Below, one piece after another: positions 50,028-60,661 of a stretch of 64,000 bases of DNA. The stretch covers positions 18,919,927 to 18,983,926 of the forward strand of contig JANJXV010000024.1 in NCBI GenBank assembly GCA_024803745.1, read 5' to 3'. The position numbers and the translations under genes were made by a program. The notes beneath the pieces were generated by a model that saw only the letters and a list, made by a program, of their open reading frames with translations, was not told the origin of the DNA and did no database searches. Source of the DNA: Megascapheus bottae. Its lineage: Eukaryota > Chordata > Mammalia > Rodentia > Geomyidae. Every line of letters starts with the position of its first letter. Position 1 is the first letter of the stretch.

Positions 50028-50137
50028 TTTTTGTTAGTTGTGGGGCTTGAACTCTGGACCTAGGCATTGTCTCTGACCTCTTCAGCTCAAGGCTACTGCC
50101 CTACCACTTGAGCCACAGCGCCACTTCCTGAACTCTT
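50028..50137 (-). mobile_element. tRNA-like half of a dimeric SINE, antisense
   Basis: ggggcttgaactctggacct... ctaccacttgagccacagcg and ccacttcctgaac; no left half. Confidence 0.85.
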
Positions 50138-50269
50138 TTAAATAAATAGGGCCAGATGCTGCGAGCGCAAATCTATAATCCCTATAATCCTAGCTACTCA
50201 GGAGACTGAGAACTAAGGATCACAGTTCAAAACTAGCCCAAGCAGATCAATTATAGACACTCTGTTTTT

Positions 50270-50400
50270 TTTGTTGTTTTTTATTTTTTGTTGCAATGTG
50301 CAGAGAGGTCACAGTTACATTCCCCAGACAGAGGGTATAACACTTCTCACACATTGACACCACCCTCTCATGTTTTTGTCCCCATTTCCTTCACTTCACC
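50270..50400 (-). mobile_element. L1 3' UTR fragment inserted antisense
   Basis: The reversed poly-A region is followed by cacttctcacacattgacac and ctctcatgttttt, as at 5590-5725. Flanked by a perfect 16-base duplication TAGACACTCTGTTTTT at 50254-50269 and 50401-50416. Confidence 0.9.
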
Positions 50401-50416
50401 TAGACACTCTGTTTTT

Positions 50417-50640
50417 GGGGGGTTGGCTTTTTGCTTGTTTTTTGTTTGTTTTTTTTGCCAGTCTCAGGGCTTGAACTCAGGGCCTAAGCACTATTTTGGT
50501 GTTTTCTCAAGGCTAGAGCTCTACCACTTGAGCCACAGCACCATTTCTGACTTTTTTTTATGTATGTGGTACCAAGGAATTAAACCCAAGTCTCCATGCA
50601 TGCTAGGCAAGCACTCTACCACTTGGCCAAACTTCCAACA
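50417..50640 (-). mobile_element. ID-left dimeric SINE (IDL-Geo-like) inserted antisense
   Basis: Reversed right half (gggcttgaactcagggccta... cttgagccacagcaccattt) then a reversed ID-like left half (ggcaagcactctaccacttg). Flanked by TAGACACTCT at 50401-50410 and 50641-50650. Confidence 0.88.
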
Positions 50641-50780
50641 TAGACACTCTTATATCCTTAAAAAAAATATTAACCATGAAAAAAAAATCCAGAAGTAGAG
50701 GTATGGCTCAAGGGGTAGAGCACCAGCCTCAAGCAGAAAAAGTCAAGCAAGAGCTCAAGTCTGAGTTTTATCCCCAGTCT

Positions 50781-50782
<2 letters not shown>

Positions 50783-50826
<44 letters not shown>
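50783..50826. repeat. (CA)n microsatellite
   Basis: About 22 CA units, tail of the host SINE. Confidence 0.95.
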
Positions 50827-50832
<6 letters not shown>

Positions 50833-52329
50833 AGATGAAAGGAAAAAAACACTGTAAGCCCTTCAATAGCATAGTAAAGTTTTGATAAATGAATTGCACC
50901 AGAAGAGAGTGAGTTAACTCTAAAGCAGACAATTTATATGAAGCAACTGTAACTGAGCCTAACTGCAGCCATATAAACAAATCAAAAGAATATACAGAAC
51001 ATGGTCTAAGAGATTCTGTCTGATTTCTGCATTGACTTTCAAAAGAGCCAAAAAAGTCAGACATAGCACCATCAAACTCTGCAAAGGTCTCCCAGCCAAA
51101 GTATAAGCAAAAACCCAGTCAAAACACTGCCCACAGCTGATGCATAACACTGAGTCTAAAAGCAACCGTGTCTCAGGAATGACCCATGACCCATGCAGTT
51201 TACACACACTAAACATTCCCTGAGATAAATGGGGTGCAGTGATAAGAGGGGATCAAAGTGTCCTCGGCTTTTCTTTTCTTGGAGTAACAGGGCTGGATGT
51301 CTCAAGGGCTAGCCAGCCAGAGCTAGTGGGGAGCTAAGGTGGCCTCAAGAAGAATCTTCCGTCATATTCCAAAGATCCCCTGCACTCTAGCAACAAACAA
51401 CAGATAGGGAGATTGGAGAATCAGATGCACTTAAGCTGACAAAAGCCAGGAAAGCACATAAAGCTAAAATAAAAATAATAAAAACAATAAAAGGTGGTGG
51501 AGGTGGGGGGATACAAGATGGGGGGGAAATAGGACTATTACCAAATGCTTTTACCAAATTCAATTATATAGATTAGGCAGTAAGAAAGCAAACAGAGGGA
51601 AACTCAAGCCCCTCAGAATGCCGTGGAGACCAAAGCAAATATTGACCCTCTGTTCAATACTGTCTAATATTTTCACAAAGTCCAGCAAGGTAGGGACAGA
51701 GAAAAGATGATTAGAAATGAGTAGTTAGAGAGATGTTGCAATCAGCAACAGGAACCAAAGTACTGGGGTCTAGACAGGAGTAAAACTCGAGGGAAAGCGG
51801 GGCTGAGCTGTTGACCACTTGTGTGAGGACACCTGGCCACCAACAACAAAGGAAAAAACGAGCCAGAAGAGCCATCTGGTAAGCATGTGTTCAAGGCAGA
51901 GAGACCTGTGTTTATAGCAGAAGGGAGAAGCTGGGAGGAGAGGAGTTACAGATGCACGACAGTAATTACAGGCTCTCAGCCGCCTGAGTGATGTCAGGCT
52001 TCTAAATTTAGGACATTTTGTCCTCAAACTGAAACATTTGACTTAGGAGATGGGGTAGAGAACTTCATCTATTATTTTCAAAGAAATGGATTTGCCCAAG
52101 GGCATCAAAGAACCATGGGCTTTACGCCTGCTCAGAGCAAAGATTTGCCCTAAAACCATGCCTCTGCTTTCCATGAGCATAGAAACCAACATGGCAACCA
52201 AACCATTCCATCTTTGTCATCTTCTCTAAACAAGATGGAGAGAGTATTGAGGCTGAACTAATCATTCTGAGCACCCTAAATGTTCACATTTGCAGAAACA
52301 TAAGAATCTAGAGTTTAAAAAAAAAAAAG
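50827..52329. other. Unassigned intronic sequence
   Basis: Nothing recognised. Confidence 0.5.
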
Positions 52330-52574
52330 TGAAGCTGGAGCAACACCGGATGGATTACACCTAGGACCCTAGCTATTCAGAAGGCTGAGACCTAAGGAAC
52401 ACAGCATGAACCCAGCCCACGCAGGAAAGTTCTTAAGACTCTTATCTCCAATAAACTACTCAGGAAAAGCTGAAAGTGGAATGTGGCTCAAGTGGTAGAA
52501 AGCTAGTATTAAGCACAAAGAAGCTCAGAAACAGTGTTCAGACCCCCAAGTTCAAGCCCCAGCAAAAAGAAAAA
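52330..52574 (+). mobile_element. Dimeric SINE, first of a head-to-tail pair
   Basis: cctaggaccctagctattca... cttatctccaataaactact... gtggctcaagtggtagaaag; short A-rich tail. Confidence 0.87.
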
Positions 52575-52576
52575 GT

Positions 52577-52783
52577 GAAGCTGGAAACTGGTGTTTCACT
52601 CATGTGATCCTAGCTATTTGACAGGCTACAATCTGGAGGACTATGGTTGGAGGTCAGCATGAACAGAAAAATTTACAGGATTATCTTGAAAACAATCATC
52701 ATAAAACAGGGCTGGCACCATGACTTAAGTTATAGAGTACTAGCCTAGCAAACACGAGCCTTTCTTTGAGTTCAAACTCAAGT
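52577..52783 (+). mobile_element. Diverged dimeric SINE, second of the pair
   Basis: gtgatcctagctatttgaca, then gggctggcaccatgacttaa and gagttcaaactcaagtatct; its tail is the following TC/CA repeat. Confidence 0.78.
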
Positions 52784-52794
52784 ATCTCTCTCTT

Positions 52795-52860
<66 letters not shown>
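52784..52860. repeat. (TC)n(CA)n compound microsatellite
   Basis: About 28 bases of TC followed by about 24 CA units. Confidence 0.96.
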
Positions 52861-52862
<2 letters not shown>

Positions 52863-54282
52863 CAGGACCATCCACCTAATCTATCACTCCAGGCTGCCTG
52901 CTCTACTTCAGTATATATCAAGTAATTGTTTTTGATCCATGATGAACATCTTGTACTTGACTTAAGCACCAGGTGGTTTTAGAAACGACAAGGTCATTTC
53001 CCCTTTCTTTAAGGAGCTGTGTGTCAGTTGGGCAAAACGCTCTTGCTCTACATCTCAGAGTCTCCATAGAGAAAATTGGCCAGAATTTCCTCTGTGTCCC
53101 AGTGGTGACGGATTACAATTCAATTCACAAGAGGGGTGGGGGAGAGAAGGGAGAGGAGATTCCAGTTCATTCATTCAGACTTATTTTGGGGGAATCAGAC
53201 AGCATCTAGTGAGCCAGGAGAGGAAGGAATAATCTTAAGGTCAACCCAAAGATGGAGAGCCTCATCATTTCCTTTTACCTCCGACTTCAGGGGCAAGAAA
53301 CAGACACCTCCCTTCCATTCTCAAGATGCTTCATCTGGACAATGAAGGTGCACTGCAAGCCATAGGCCTCAACTATACCAAATGCCTCATAAAAGCCTAG
53401 GGCCATATGCCTGTAGAGTCAACAGATAGGTAGGTTAGAACCATACCAGGCAGTGACAGACGGCTCAAGTTACAAGCAGGCACACAAGGCCTCATCAATA
53501 TTTGAACAGCTACATGCAAATAGAAAAATAGCTCCTTGAGGCAGGGGGGGGACTAGCATTCAGCTTTTAGCCTGCTGTGGACCAGAAACAGAACAAGTCC
53601 TTTTTGTCTTGCATGGTGAGCAAGATTACAGGCTCAGCTAGCTACCTCCAGCCCTGGCATCTGACCCTGACACTGGGAGTCCAGATAATACAGTTAATTC
53701 TCCATGTCCCAGTCAGTGAGTCAGGCACTCTCCTCCACCTTTGCCCACACCTCTGTGAACAGCCCTGCCTTGTATTTCAGACAGGCATTCCCTGCCCCTG
53801 TAGTCTTCCTTCATTAGACAGTTTTAGGAACGGCTAAATATTGTCCCTAAAAATTTGAAAGTAGCATAATATTCAGGGGTTGCTCTTCTGTTCTTAGGAC
53901 TAATTATTGTGGATTTTTTTTCTAGTTATTAGCTCAACTTTCAGAGAAACAAACACGCCTTTGTTTGTGAAACAAACGCATCTTTTGACTAAGGACTATC
54001 AACTCAAATAACTGTACTCATAATGCCATGCCTAAGAGTCTCCAATCTCTTTCGCCTCTCATGATTAATCTAAACCAATCATAGAAACCCCCATGTCCTC
54101 TTCCAGATACTGGTTTAGAAAAGTCCAGGTGGTCTATTCCTTACCAATAAAACTCCAAATAAAGTCAGCTGGAGGACTATTAAGAAAAATGTCTTCCATC
54201 ATTAAAAAAAAAAAAGGACAGAAGGCTAGATAACACCATTCTTCCTCTACATTCTGTCATTTTGATTAACATCTACAAATAC
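52861..54282. other. Unassigned intronic sequence
   Basis: Nothing recognised. Confidence 0.5.
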
Positions 54283-54312
54283 TCCATCCATCCATCCATC
54301 CATCCATCCTCC
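54283..54312. repeat. (CATC)n microsatellite
   Basis: Seven CATC units. Confidence 0.93.
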
Positions 54313-55859
54313 AATACAGATGGACAAAACCAAAGTCCTTGAGAACATGGAGACCTTGCAGGAAAGGGTCTGTGTTTCTAGACTCCCTGCAACTCACGGT
54401 AATAATTCATTCGTATACACCCATCTGGGACAGTTTTGGACATCTGTATCTTCAGGCAGTATAATGAATTCAATTAGCATTGTAGATACAATGCCTCATT
54501 TTGCCTGCAAGAGTCACTGTCACATCAAAGCTCCTTGTTTCCAGGGAACACCGTCACATAAAACTCTATCCTATCCTCCCACCTTTCAGGAGTATGCCTG
54601 CGGTATCATTTCCCCAATTCACATGATCATCCTGAGAACAATTTCAGCAACAATAAAATAATAAGTCCGTGGTAGGCATTGTTGTTGTTTTATTTTTTGG
54701 CAAAGCCAAAGGAAATCCTTAATCAAACATAATTTAGCCACGCATGCGCAAAGCTGCCTTGTGAATAAGGGCCACATGTGTGGAAGAGCAGGGTGTCTGG
54801 GTACTCTCCTGCCATCCCCCATGTTCTTCTATTACCTGGCTAGTGCCTTACGCTTTTCATTTAGCAATTCACCTTCTTGACTTCGAGTAATGAAGGCTCA
54901 GTATCAATGTCCATTTAAGAGTAATGCATGATACATACAACTTCAGTGTAAGCACAACTTGAAGAGAGGAGTTGAAAAAGAAAACACCAGGGTGGACTGG
55001 AGGAACCTGAGACCCAAGGCTCCAGAAAGATCAAATGACAGTCTGGAAGACAAATCACATTTGCTTCACAACTGTGTCTCCTAGAACTCTGTGCTCATTC
55101 ACTGGCAGAAATCAGCTGACCACAAGCAATGACATTCTCAGCCAATGAGGAACTACTGCCCCTAGCGACCTGAGCCAGGAGACAATAGATAACACCAAAG
55201 CTTCAATATCCCACTGGACGCACATCAATCTCCTGGCCCACTGGTAAGGAAGAGGAAGTGGCTAACTCTTCCTTGGCAATCAGTGTGAGACATGAGAGCC
55301 AGATGCTTCCCCTTCAGATAGTAGCATTCATTCGGAACAGGTCCTTCACTGCCTGCCCACCACTATCTAAGATCAGCCATTTCCCTTTAGGAAATGATCA
55401 GATATGTGAACAGCATAACAACTAAATAATGTTTTTAATTTTGACTAATTTTTTTATTTTGAATATCACACGAATAGAGACGAATATGGAGGCAAAATAT
55501 TTTATGACTCACTGAATAATTTTACAAATAACTGACTGCATATCCTTATAGTATATTTAATACAAGCAGAACCACAATGGTCATCTTTGCAAAGGTTATT
55601 TTACAGTTGTGTTTTTTTGTTTTTTTGTTTTTTTTTTTAAGAACACAATCATTGCAAAAACTGGTAGAAATCGCCCTCTTCCAGGCAACTCACCGTGGCT
55701 AGGAGGAGTAACCAAGATCACGAGGTGTATCCCACACAGTGCCTCTCTGGAGCTACAGCCTGTTTCCATCGACCACAGCCAACCACTGGCAATTCCATGT
55801 TCACCCAAGGCCACAGCAACTTGAAAGATGTTGAGTTGTGGTTTTATGGGAGGTGGGAG
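54313..55859. other. Unassigned intronic sequence
   Basis: Holds a T-rich run at 55611-55639; otherwise nothing recognised. Confidence 0.5.
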
Positions 55860-56102
55860 GGTTGGTGCCTGTACTGGGCTGGAGCTTGAATTCAGGGACT
55901 AAGCACTATCCCTGGGCTTCTTTTGCTCAAAGCTAGCATTTTACTCCTTGAACCACAGTGCTACTCTGTCTTTTTCTGAATAGTATATTGGAGATAAGAG
56001 CGTCAGGACTTTACTTCCTGGGATATCTTCAAACCTCAATCCCCAGATCTCAGCCTTCTGATAGCTAGGATTACAGGCGTGAGCCACCAGTGCCCAGCTA
56101 AG
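55860..56102 (-). mobile_element. Dimeric SINE, antisense
   Basis: gctggagcttgaattcaggg... gctcaaagctagcattttac... cagatctcagccttctgata... gagccaccagtgcccagct: full reversed order. Confidence 0.9.
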
Positions 56103-56734
56103 ATGTTGAGTTTTAATAGAGTATTGATCCTCCATCCCTTTGGCTCTAAGCATATGAGGTTGAAAACTACCTCTTGTCTAGCTGTGGATGGTGCCTTTGA
56201 GTTGCAATTCTTCATTTTCTAAACATATCCAGGAAGTAAAAATGTGACAGTACTAAATGATATAGTGTATAGACGAGCCTCCTAATCTTTTCCTGATTTC
56301 CAGGGCTTCGAGAGAAAGCCTGTAACTTTACTAATTAAATCCACAACTCCCTATCGATGTACCCTTATCCTTCATTATTCTGTAGACTTTAAACCTCCCT
56401 CCTGAAAGCACTAGTCCCTTTGGAGCAAGAAGTCTACCCAAAAGAGAATAAATAATGTCTCTGAGTGATTACAGAAGGTATCTGAGGTACTACGATCCCA
56501 GCCTTAGGTAACTGGAACATTCTTCTCGTTTTGAAGTCTGATGTGTGACAGAATTGCTTAAATGGAGTATTTAGACAAAGAGTAGTCATGCAGAGAAGGT
56601 GTGACCATTGTCAGCCTGGGTTAAACATCAGCTGTTCTTAGGCAGTGTCAATACTCCTGTCTTCTCTCCCTATTTCTTCTCATTTAGTTACTTCTCTTCT
56701 TTTAAACTGAGATTGATTCTTCCAATCCACAGCA
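56103..56734. other. Unassigned intronic sequence
   Basis: Nothing recognised. Confidence 0.5.
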
Positions 56735-56890
56735 TGACAATAATTTTAAAGCCAGCCAGATCTGGGTTTGAACCCTAGTCATGGCACAACTTAGCTCTGG
56801 GGATGGAGCTGAGAAGTTTAAATGCATTAAGCTCCGCTTTCCTTACATCTAAAATGAAAATAAAAAACAAACGGCTCCCTCATTGGACCC
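56735..56890 (+). repeat. MIR
   Basis: gccagatctgggtttgaacc, then catggcacaacttagctctg, then tccttacatctaaaatgaaa give the MIR tRNA-like head and core in order. Confidence 0.72.
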
Positions 56891-56942
56891 ATTAAGAAAG
56901 ATGAACAGTATGTATGTATGCATATATATATGTATGCATATG

Positions 56943-57033
56943 TATATATATGCCTGATTTTATTATAAGCTTATATGTAAGTATAAAATGTAAATCATAA
57001 ATCAGGCTTATAGAAATAAATCAGGCATATATA
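56943..57033. repeat. Long inverted repeat
   Basis: Arms at 56943-56970 and 57006-57033 pair over about 26 positions with a small bulge (tatatgcctgattt against aaatcaggcatata), around a 35-base AT-rich loop. An extra copy of taaatcaggc lies in the loop end. Confidence 0.85.
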
Positions 57034-57039
57034 TATTAT

Positions 57040-59525
57040 TTTTAACTAATAACTGTACATAATGTCTTCCAGCTGGACCAACAACAAATTTGTGGGAACT
57101 AACACAAAATGGAAGTGTGGGGCCCCTCTCCTGAAAGTATTAAGAATTTTAAGATGCAACAGTAGAATATCCAAGCCAAGGACTGGGCTCCATGGGGGCA
57201 GACGTGGTGCGCTGGACACCCTCTCTCCCGGGTGATAAACACTCCATAGACTGTAGCTGCAATCATCTGCTACCATTTACTCAATTTATAATCTGCCCCC
57301 AACCCCCAGGCTCTCAATGGCCTGAACAAGGCCCAGTGCACTCACTTGGGAAGTTTTCCTGAATCATTTCTGAAAGAGATACATTTACAAGGAAAATGAA
57401 TCACCAAAACAAAGAACTTGGAATTAGCACCAGCTTGTGTCAGGGTGCACTCACCTTCCAGTCTCTGCCCTGGCTTTTCATCCTGCTGAGCTAAACACCT
57501 ACCTCCTTCAAGGATCTGTTCAGAAGCAGAGTTCAAGACTATCTCCACCTTTCCTCTATCCTGAATTCTCTGTCCCTGGTATGCTTTTTTCCTTTCTCTG
57601 TAGCTTGTATAGTGTATAACATACTACAGTGCTCTATTATATTTCTCACTTACTGTTTATAAACATTTTCCTATTTATGCCTATCAGCATGCACATGCCC
57701 AGAAGTACACACAAATGAATGTGCATACACATGCACACACATGTAACACACAAATGTAGGCTTTGCAAGGTCAGAAATTTTTTCTGCTTTTTTCTACTGA
57801 CATATCCCAAGTGCTTAGAAGAATCAATTAATAATAGAATAGTCAATAAGTAGTCATTGGAAACTATCTTTGAATGAACACATAATAAAATCTGGTCACT
57901 GTTTTCCACATAGAGATTTAGCCGGAGGCCAGATCATCTCCACACCATGGATAAATGACAACCGTCACCAGCTCTGCACCTTAACGCCCACAGAGGTCAT
58001 GAGGTAAAAAGTTACCTATTTTTACATTTCTACCAACTCTCCTTTCGTTCAAAGGAACATCTTACAGTTATCTATGCTACTAAATTCAGTGCTTCTTTTA
58101 ATACTAATTCATACCACACTCGTTCACATATATACATTAGCAGCAATGGAAGGCACTTTACAAATGACACACCTGAGCAAGTAGAGAACATAATTGTCTT
58201 TTAGAGTAAGGATTACAAGGAAAATAATCCCATATTTACTGCTTTACCAACAACAGAAAACCTGAGAGATGTAAGTGTGTTCCCCTGCAACTGTGCATAA
58301 ATTTGTTCCAGCCAGTCCAAGATCTTTGTCCTGGACCTCATGACAGGCACAGGCAGTATCTCCAACCCTGGCCTGCCAGCTCCTATAGTAAGACACTGAG
58401 GCCAGGGGGCGCCAAGGAGAGTCCCATAAATGCCTAAGCATAATTCATCCTATCAGCTGACAGCCCCAAAGCTGCAGCAGACAGCAGCTGGAGGAGACAT
58501 TTCTCCTTTGAAACATGGGTAGGCTGAAGAACAAAAGAGAAGAACTGAGAGATAGCCCATGCCACCTAAAACATCTGGAGCACCCTATCATCACAAGATA
58601 TGTATGGGCTAATATACTGGAAGCTCCTCAGAGGGCAGGCAGCGCATGTAGGCCTCAATCCAAAGGCAGTACACATGGTCTCCCTGGTCTCCCTGGAGCA
58701 GCTTCGTGGGCAAAGCCCAGATGATCACTACATTGAACATCTGGCTTTTGCCCCAACATGAACTGCCACGCCCTCTCAGCCCTACACACTGCAGTTTTTT
58801 GTTTGTTTTTTTTTTAAACACAAACCTTTTGCTGGGGTGAGAATCTATAGAGGCCTATCCCTTTTTCCCAAAATAACAGTCAGCCAGCAGCAAAAGCCAA
58901 AGAGGTGGAGCCTGCTGGCCATTTTGCAAAAGTTTCAAATATCTTGGTAGTGACCCTATTGAAAGAACCCCAAAGGAAAACAGCCAGGCCTCTCCTTTTC
59001 TCCCCACTCCTTCTCTTCTCCCTCCCCCTCTCTTTTCCTCTCTCTCCCTCTCTCCAATGAGTTCTTCAATGAGCTCTTGAACAAACTCACATTATCAATG
59101 CTAGCTTTCTGAAATGAAATTCCCTTTCTACAAATCTAATCCTAAAAAGTTAAAAACGTCCATTCAAGAAATGCACATGTTGGGTGAAGTCTTTGGGGCC
59201 ACAGGCAGAATTAGGAACTGATGACCTGATTCCTACCTTCCTCCCAAATATCTGTCTGAAAAACGTAGCCACCTCAGATTTTCCATACTTGTCTATGGGT
59301 CTTTCCTCTGAAGATTGAGGAAACAGATTTCTTGGCTGTGCATTTAAGAAGCCAAATAAAGGGAGGCAGGGTTTCCAACACGCCCAGACACAGGCATACT
59401 GTTTAAAACATAAATCAGAAAGGAAATGGAGAGCAGGGAGGAAGGAGGTAAAACAGATGGAAAGAAAATTTACTTCAGTTCGGCCAATATTAAAAATTAA
59501 AAAACAACTTTCCACAAAAAGCAAG
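57040..59525. other. Unassigned intronic sequence
   Basis: No repeat recognised; a pyrimidine-rich stretch lies at 58987-59056. This is among the longest repeat-free blocks and the closest to the promoter. Confidence 0.5.
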
Positions 59526-59680
59526 GCAAACTAAATGGAGGGACATATGCGGTTGGGAGAGAGAGGGAAAATAATGAAAGGAACGACACATTGTACTCAT
59601 CCACTGCCAGATTGAACTGAAACCTCTTCATACAAATACTGAAGGATATTAAAGAAATAATTTTGTAAAAAAAAATTTCT
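59526..59680 (+). mobile_element. Repeat family U copy
   Basis: gcaaactaaatggagggaca... cattgtactcatccactgcc... ttgaactgaaacctcttcat, ending in AT-rich sequence. Confidence 0.55.
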
Positions 59681-59856
59681 GGAGCATGCTTATTATATAT
59701 TAATGCTGATACTCAACTGCAGGCTATCTGTTCCTAAGTAAACATCTGTGAAGACCCTCGCCTTCCATCTAAGGCATTTTGAGCTAGAAAGACAGAGCTA
59801 CTAGGAAATAAGGTATTCTGTAGATCTATTTTTTTTTTTTACAAAAAAAATAAAAG

Positions 59857-60019
59857 AGCAAACTAAACTGAGGGAAAGGGTGGGTTTAGGGAAGACGGAG
59901 GAGAACTATGGAAGAGGTGACACTGGTTAAGATGCATTGCACTCACGAAATGACATGTTGAACTGAAACCCATCTGTACAACCGAAGGGATTTATTTTTA
60001 TTTTTATTTTTTTTTGCTT
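59857..60019 (+). mobile_element. Repeat family U copy near exon 1
   Basis: gcaaactaaactgagggaaa... gatgcattgcactcacgaaa... gttgaactgaaacccatctg. A perfect 14-base repeat, AAAGAGCAAACTAA, lies at 59853-59866 and 60020-60033. Its 3' part is T-rich (TTTTA units), unlike an ordinary poly-A tail. Confidence 0.55.
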
Positions 60020-60295
60020 AAAGAGCAAACTAAGCAGAGGCATTATTCTCTGATTCCCCGCATTACAGTACCGTTAGCAATCGGAAATGAGATTATAGCT
60101 CAAAAACAAAAACTTCAGAGAGTATCTGCTAAAGGAATACAAAATGTCACTCATCCCCAAGTTTACAGGCGCCAGCTGCTCATCTTGCACCGCTCAGATA
60201 CAAACTATACAACTCTGCCTCGCCAGCTGGTTACATTTCTGGGCCAGGCCCCTCTCCGGGCTGGACCCCACCCCACCCCAGCCCCCAGATCTCCA

Positions 60296-60350
60296 GCTGC
60301 GCCTTCCATGACAACACCTCCCCACCCACCCCACCCCACCCCCGCCCGAC
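60296..60350 (-). other. G-rich tract just inside intron 1
   Basis: The plus strand is almost only C and A in repeated CCCC-A units, so the CREB3L2-sense strand carries more than four runs of three or four G within 50 bases. This meets the usual pattern for a G-quadruplex, in the pre-mRNA about 20-75 bases past the donor. Confidence 0.6.
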
Positions 60351-60364
60351 CCTCGGCCCCGAGG

Positions 60365-60370
60365 GCTCAC
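60365..60370 (-). other. CREB3L2: Splice donor of CREB3L2 intron 1
   Basis: On the minus strand the exon ends ...CACACG and continues GTGAGCCCTC. GTGAGC matches the mammalian donor consensus at GT and at the A and G that follow. The in-frame match to CREB3L2 stops at this junction, which is the main reason for placing it here. The intron beyond is very G-rich on the transcribed-sense strand. Confidence 0.93.
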
Positions 60371-60472
60371 CGTGTGGTACATGAGAGCCTCGGGGTCCCC
60401 CGGCTCCGACAGCTCGCTCAGCTTGCGGTCCCACTGCAGGACGCCCTGCTCCCCGCTCTCCAGCACCTCCAT
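60371..60472 (-). CDS. CREB3L2: CREB3L2 exon 1, coding part (first 34 residues)
   Basis: Read on the minus strand, an ATG at 60472-60470 opens 34 codons starting MEVLESGEQGVLQWDRK and ending ALMYHT. I recognise this as the amino terminus of CREB3L2 (BBF2H7), an ER-anchored bZIP factor of the CREB3/OASIS family. From family knowledge: the protein sits in the ER membrane with its bZIP region in the cytosol, is cut by site-1 and site-2 proteases under ER stress, and then activates secretory-pathway genes such as SEC23A, notably in cartilage. Exon 1 supplies only the start of the acidic activation region; the bZIP and membrane segments are in later exons outside the window. The last codon is ACG, followed directly by GTGAGC, a strong donor, so the intron is phase 0. 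The start context has C at -3 and G at +4. From memory the human protein differs by about one residue here (Gly for Pro after GD). The call rests on sequence recall, not alignment. Confidence 0.95.
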
Positions 60473-60512
60473 GGGGGGTGGGGTTGGGGGGTGGCGGGGG
60501 AGCCGCCGGGCT
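60473..60512 (+). other. G-rich tract abutting the CREB3L2 start codon
   Basis: The plus strand has runs of six, four, six and five G separated by one to three bases, starting beside the ATG. It is the template strand for CREB3L2, so a quadruplex would form in DNA, not in the mRNA, where the leader is C-rich. Confidence 0.6.
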
Positions 60513-60661
60513 GAGGGTGCTTCGGGCAGAAGAGGCCGCGCCGGGCCGGGCGGAGGATGCTGAGGGCCGGAGCGGCCGCTGGAAACGCCGGGGTCGCCCG
60601 CTCCGGGTGTGCCCTGCCTGGGACCTGAGGATAGCGGCGGGACACACACACAAGCCTTTCT

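Larger units (their letters stand above)
50147..50782 (+). mobile_element. Dimeric SINE split by two later insertions
   Basis: Left part 50147-50263 (ctataatcctagctactcag...), right part from 50641 (tagacactcttatatcctta... gaggtatggctcaaggggta... gagctcaagtctgag), then a (CA)n tail at 50783-50826. The intervening 50270-50640 holds an L1 tail and another SINE. Confidence 0.88.
1..60370 (-). other. CREB3L2: CREB3L2 intron 1 (donor-side part, continues left)
   Basis: Everything left of the donor at 60370 is inferred to be intron 1. No segment matching the expected next coding stretch (starting HFSELLDEF) was seen on the minus strand, so exon 2 lies beyond position 1. A first intron longer than 60 kb fits the large CREB3L2 locus. 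The contents are repeats and unassigned sequence, listed separately. Confidence 0.85.

Noticed and set aside
1..60370. CREB3L2 exon 2 inside the window
   Set aside because: No minus-strand stretch resembling the residues after YHT was found; absence is by eye, so a protein-to-DNA alignment would settle it.
60014..60514. 166-codon plus-strand frame across exon 1
   Set aside because: It starts at TTG in a T-run and is a shadow of the CpG island and the minus-strand exon.
60194..60649. In-frame 59-residue extension upstream of the CREB3L2 ATG
   Set aside because: The apparent start at 60649 is GTG, not ATG. The stop-free stretch reflects GC-rich leader sequence.
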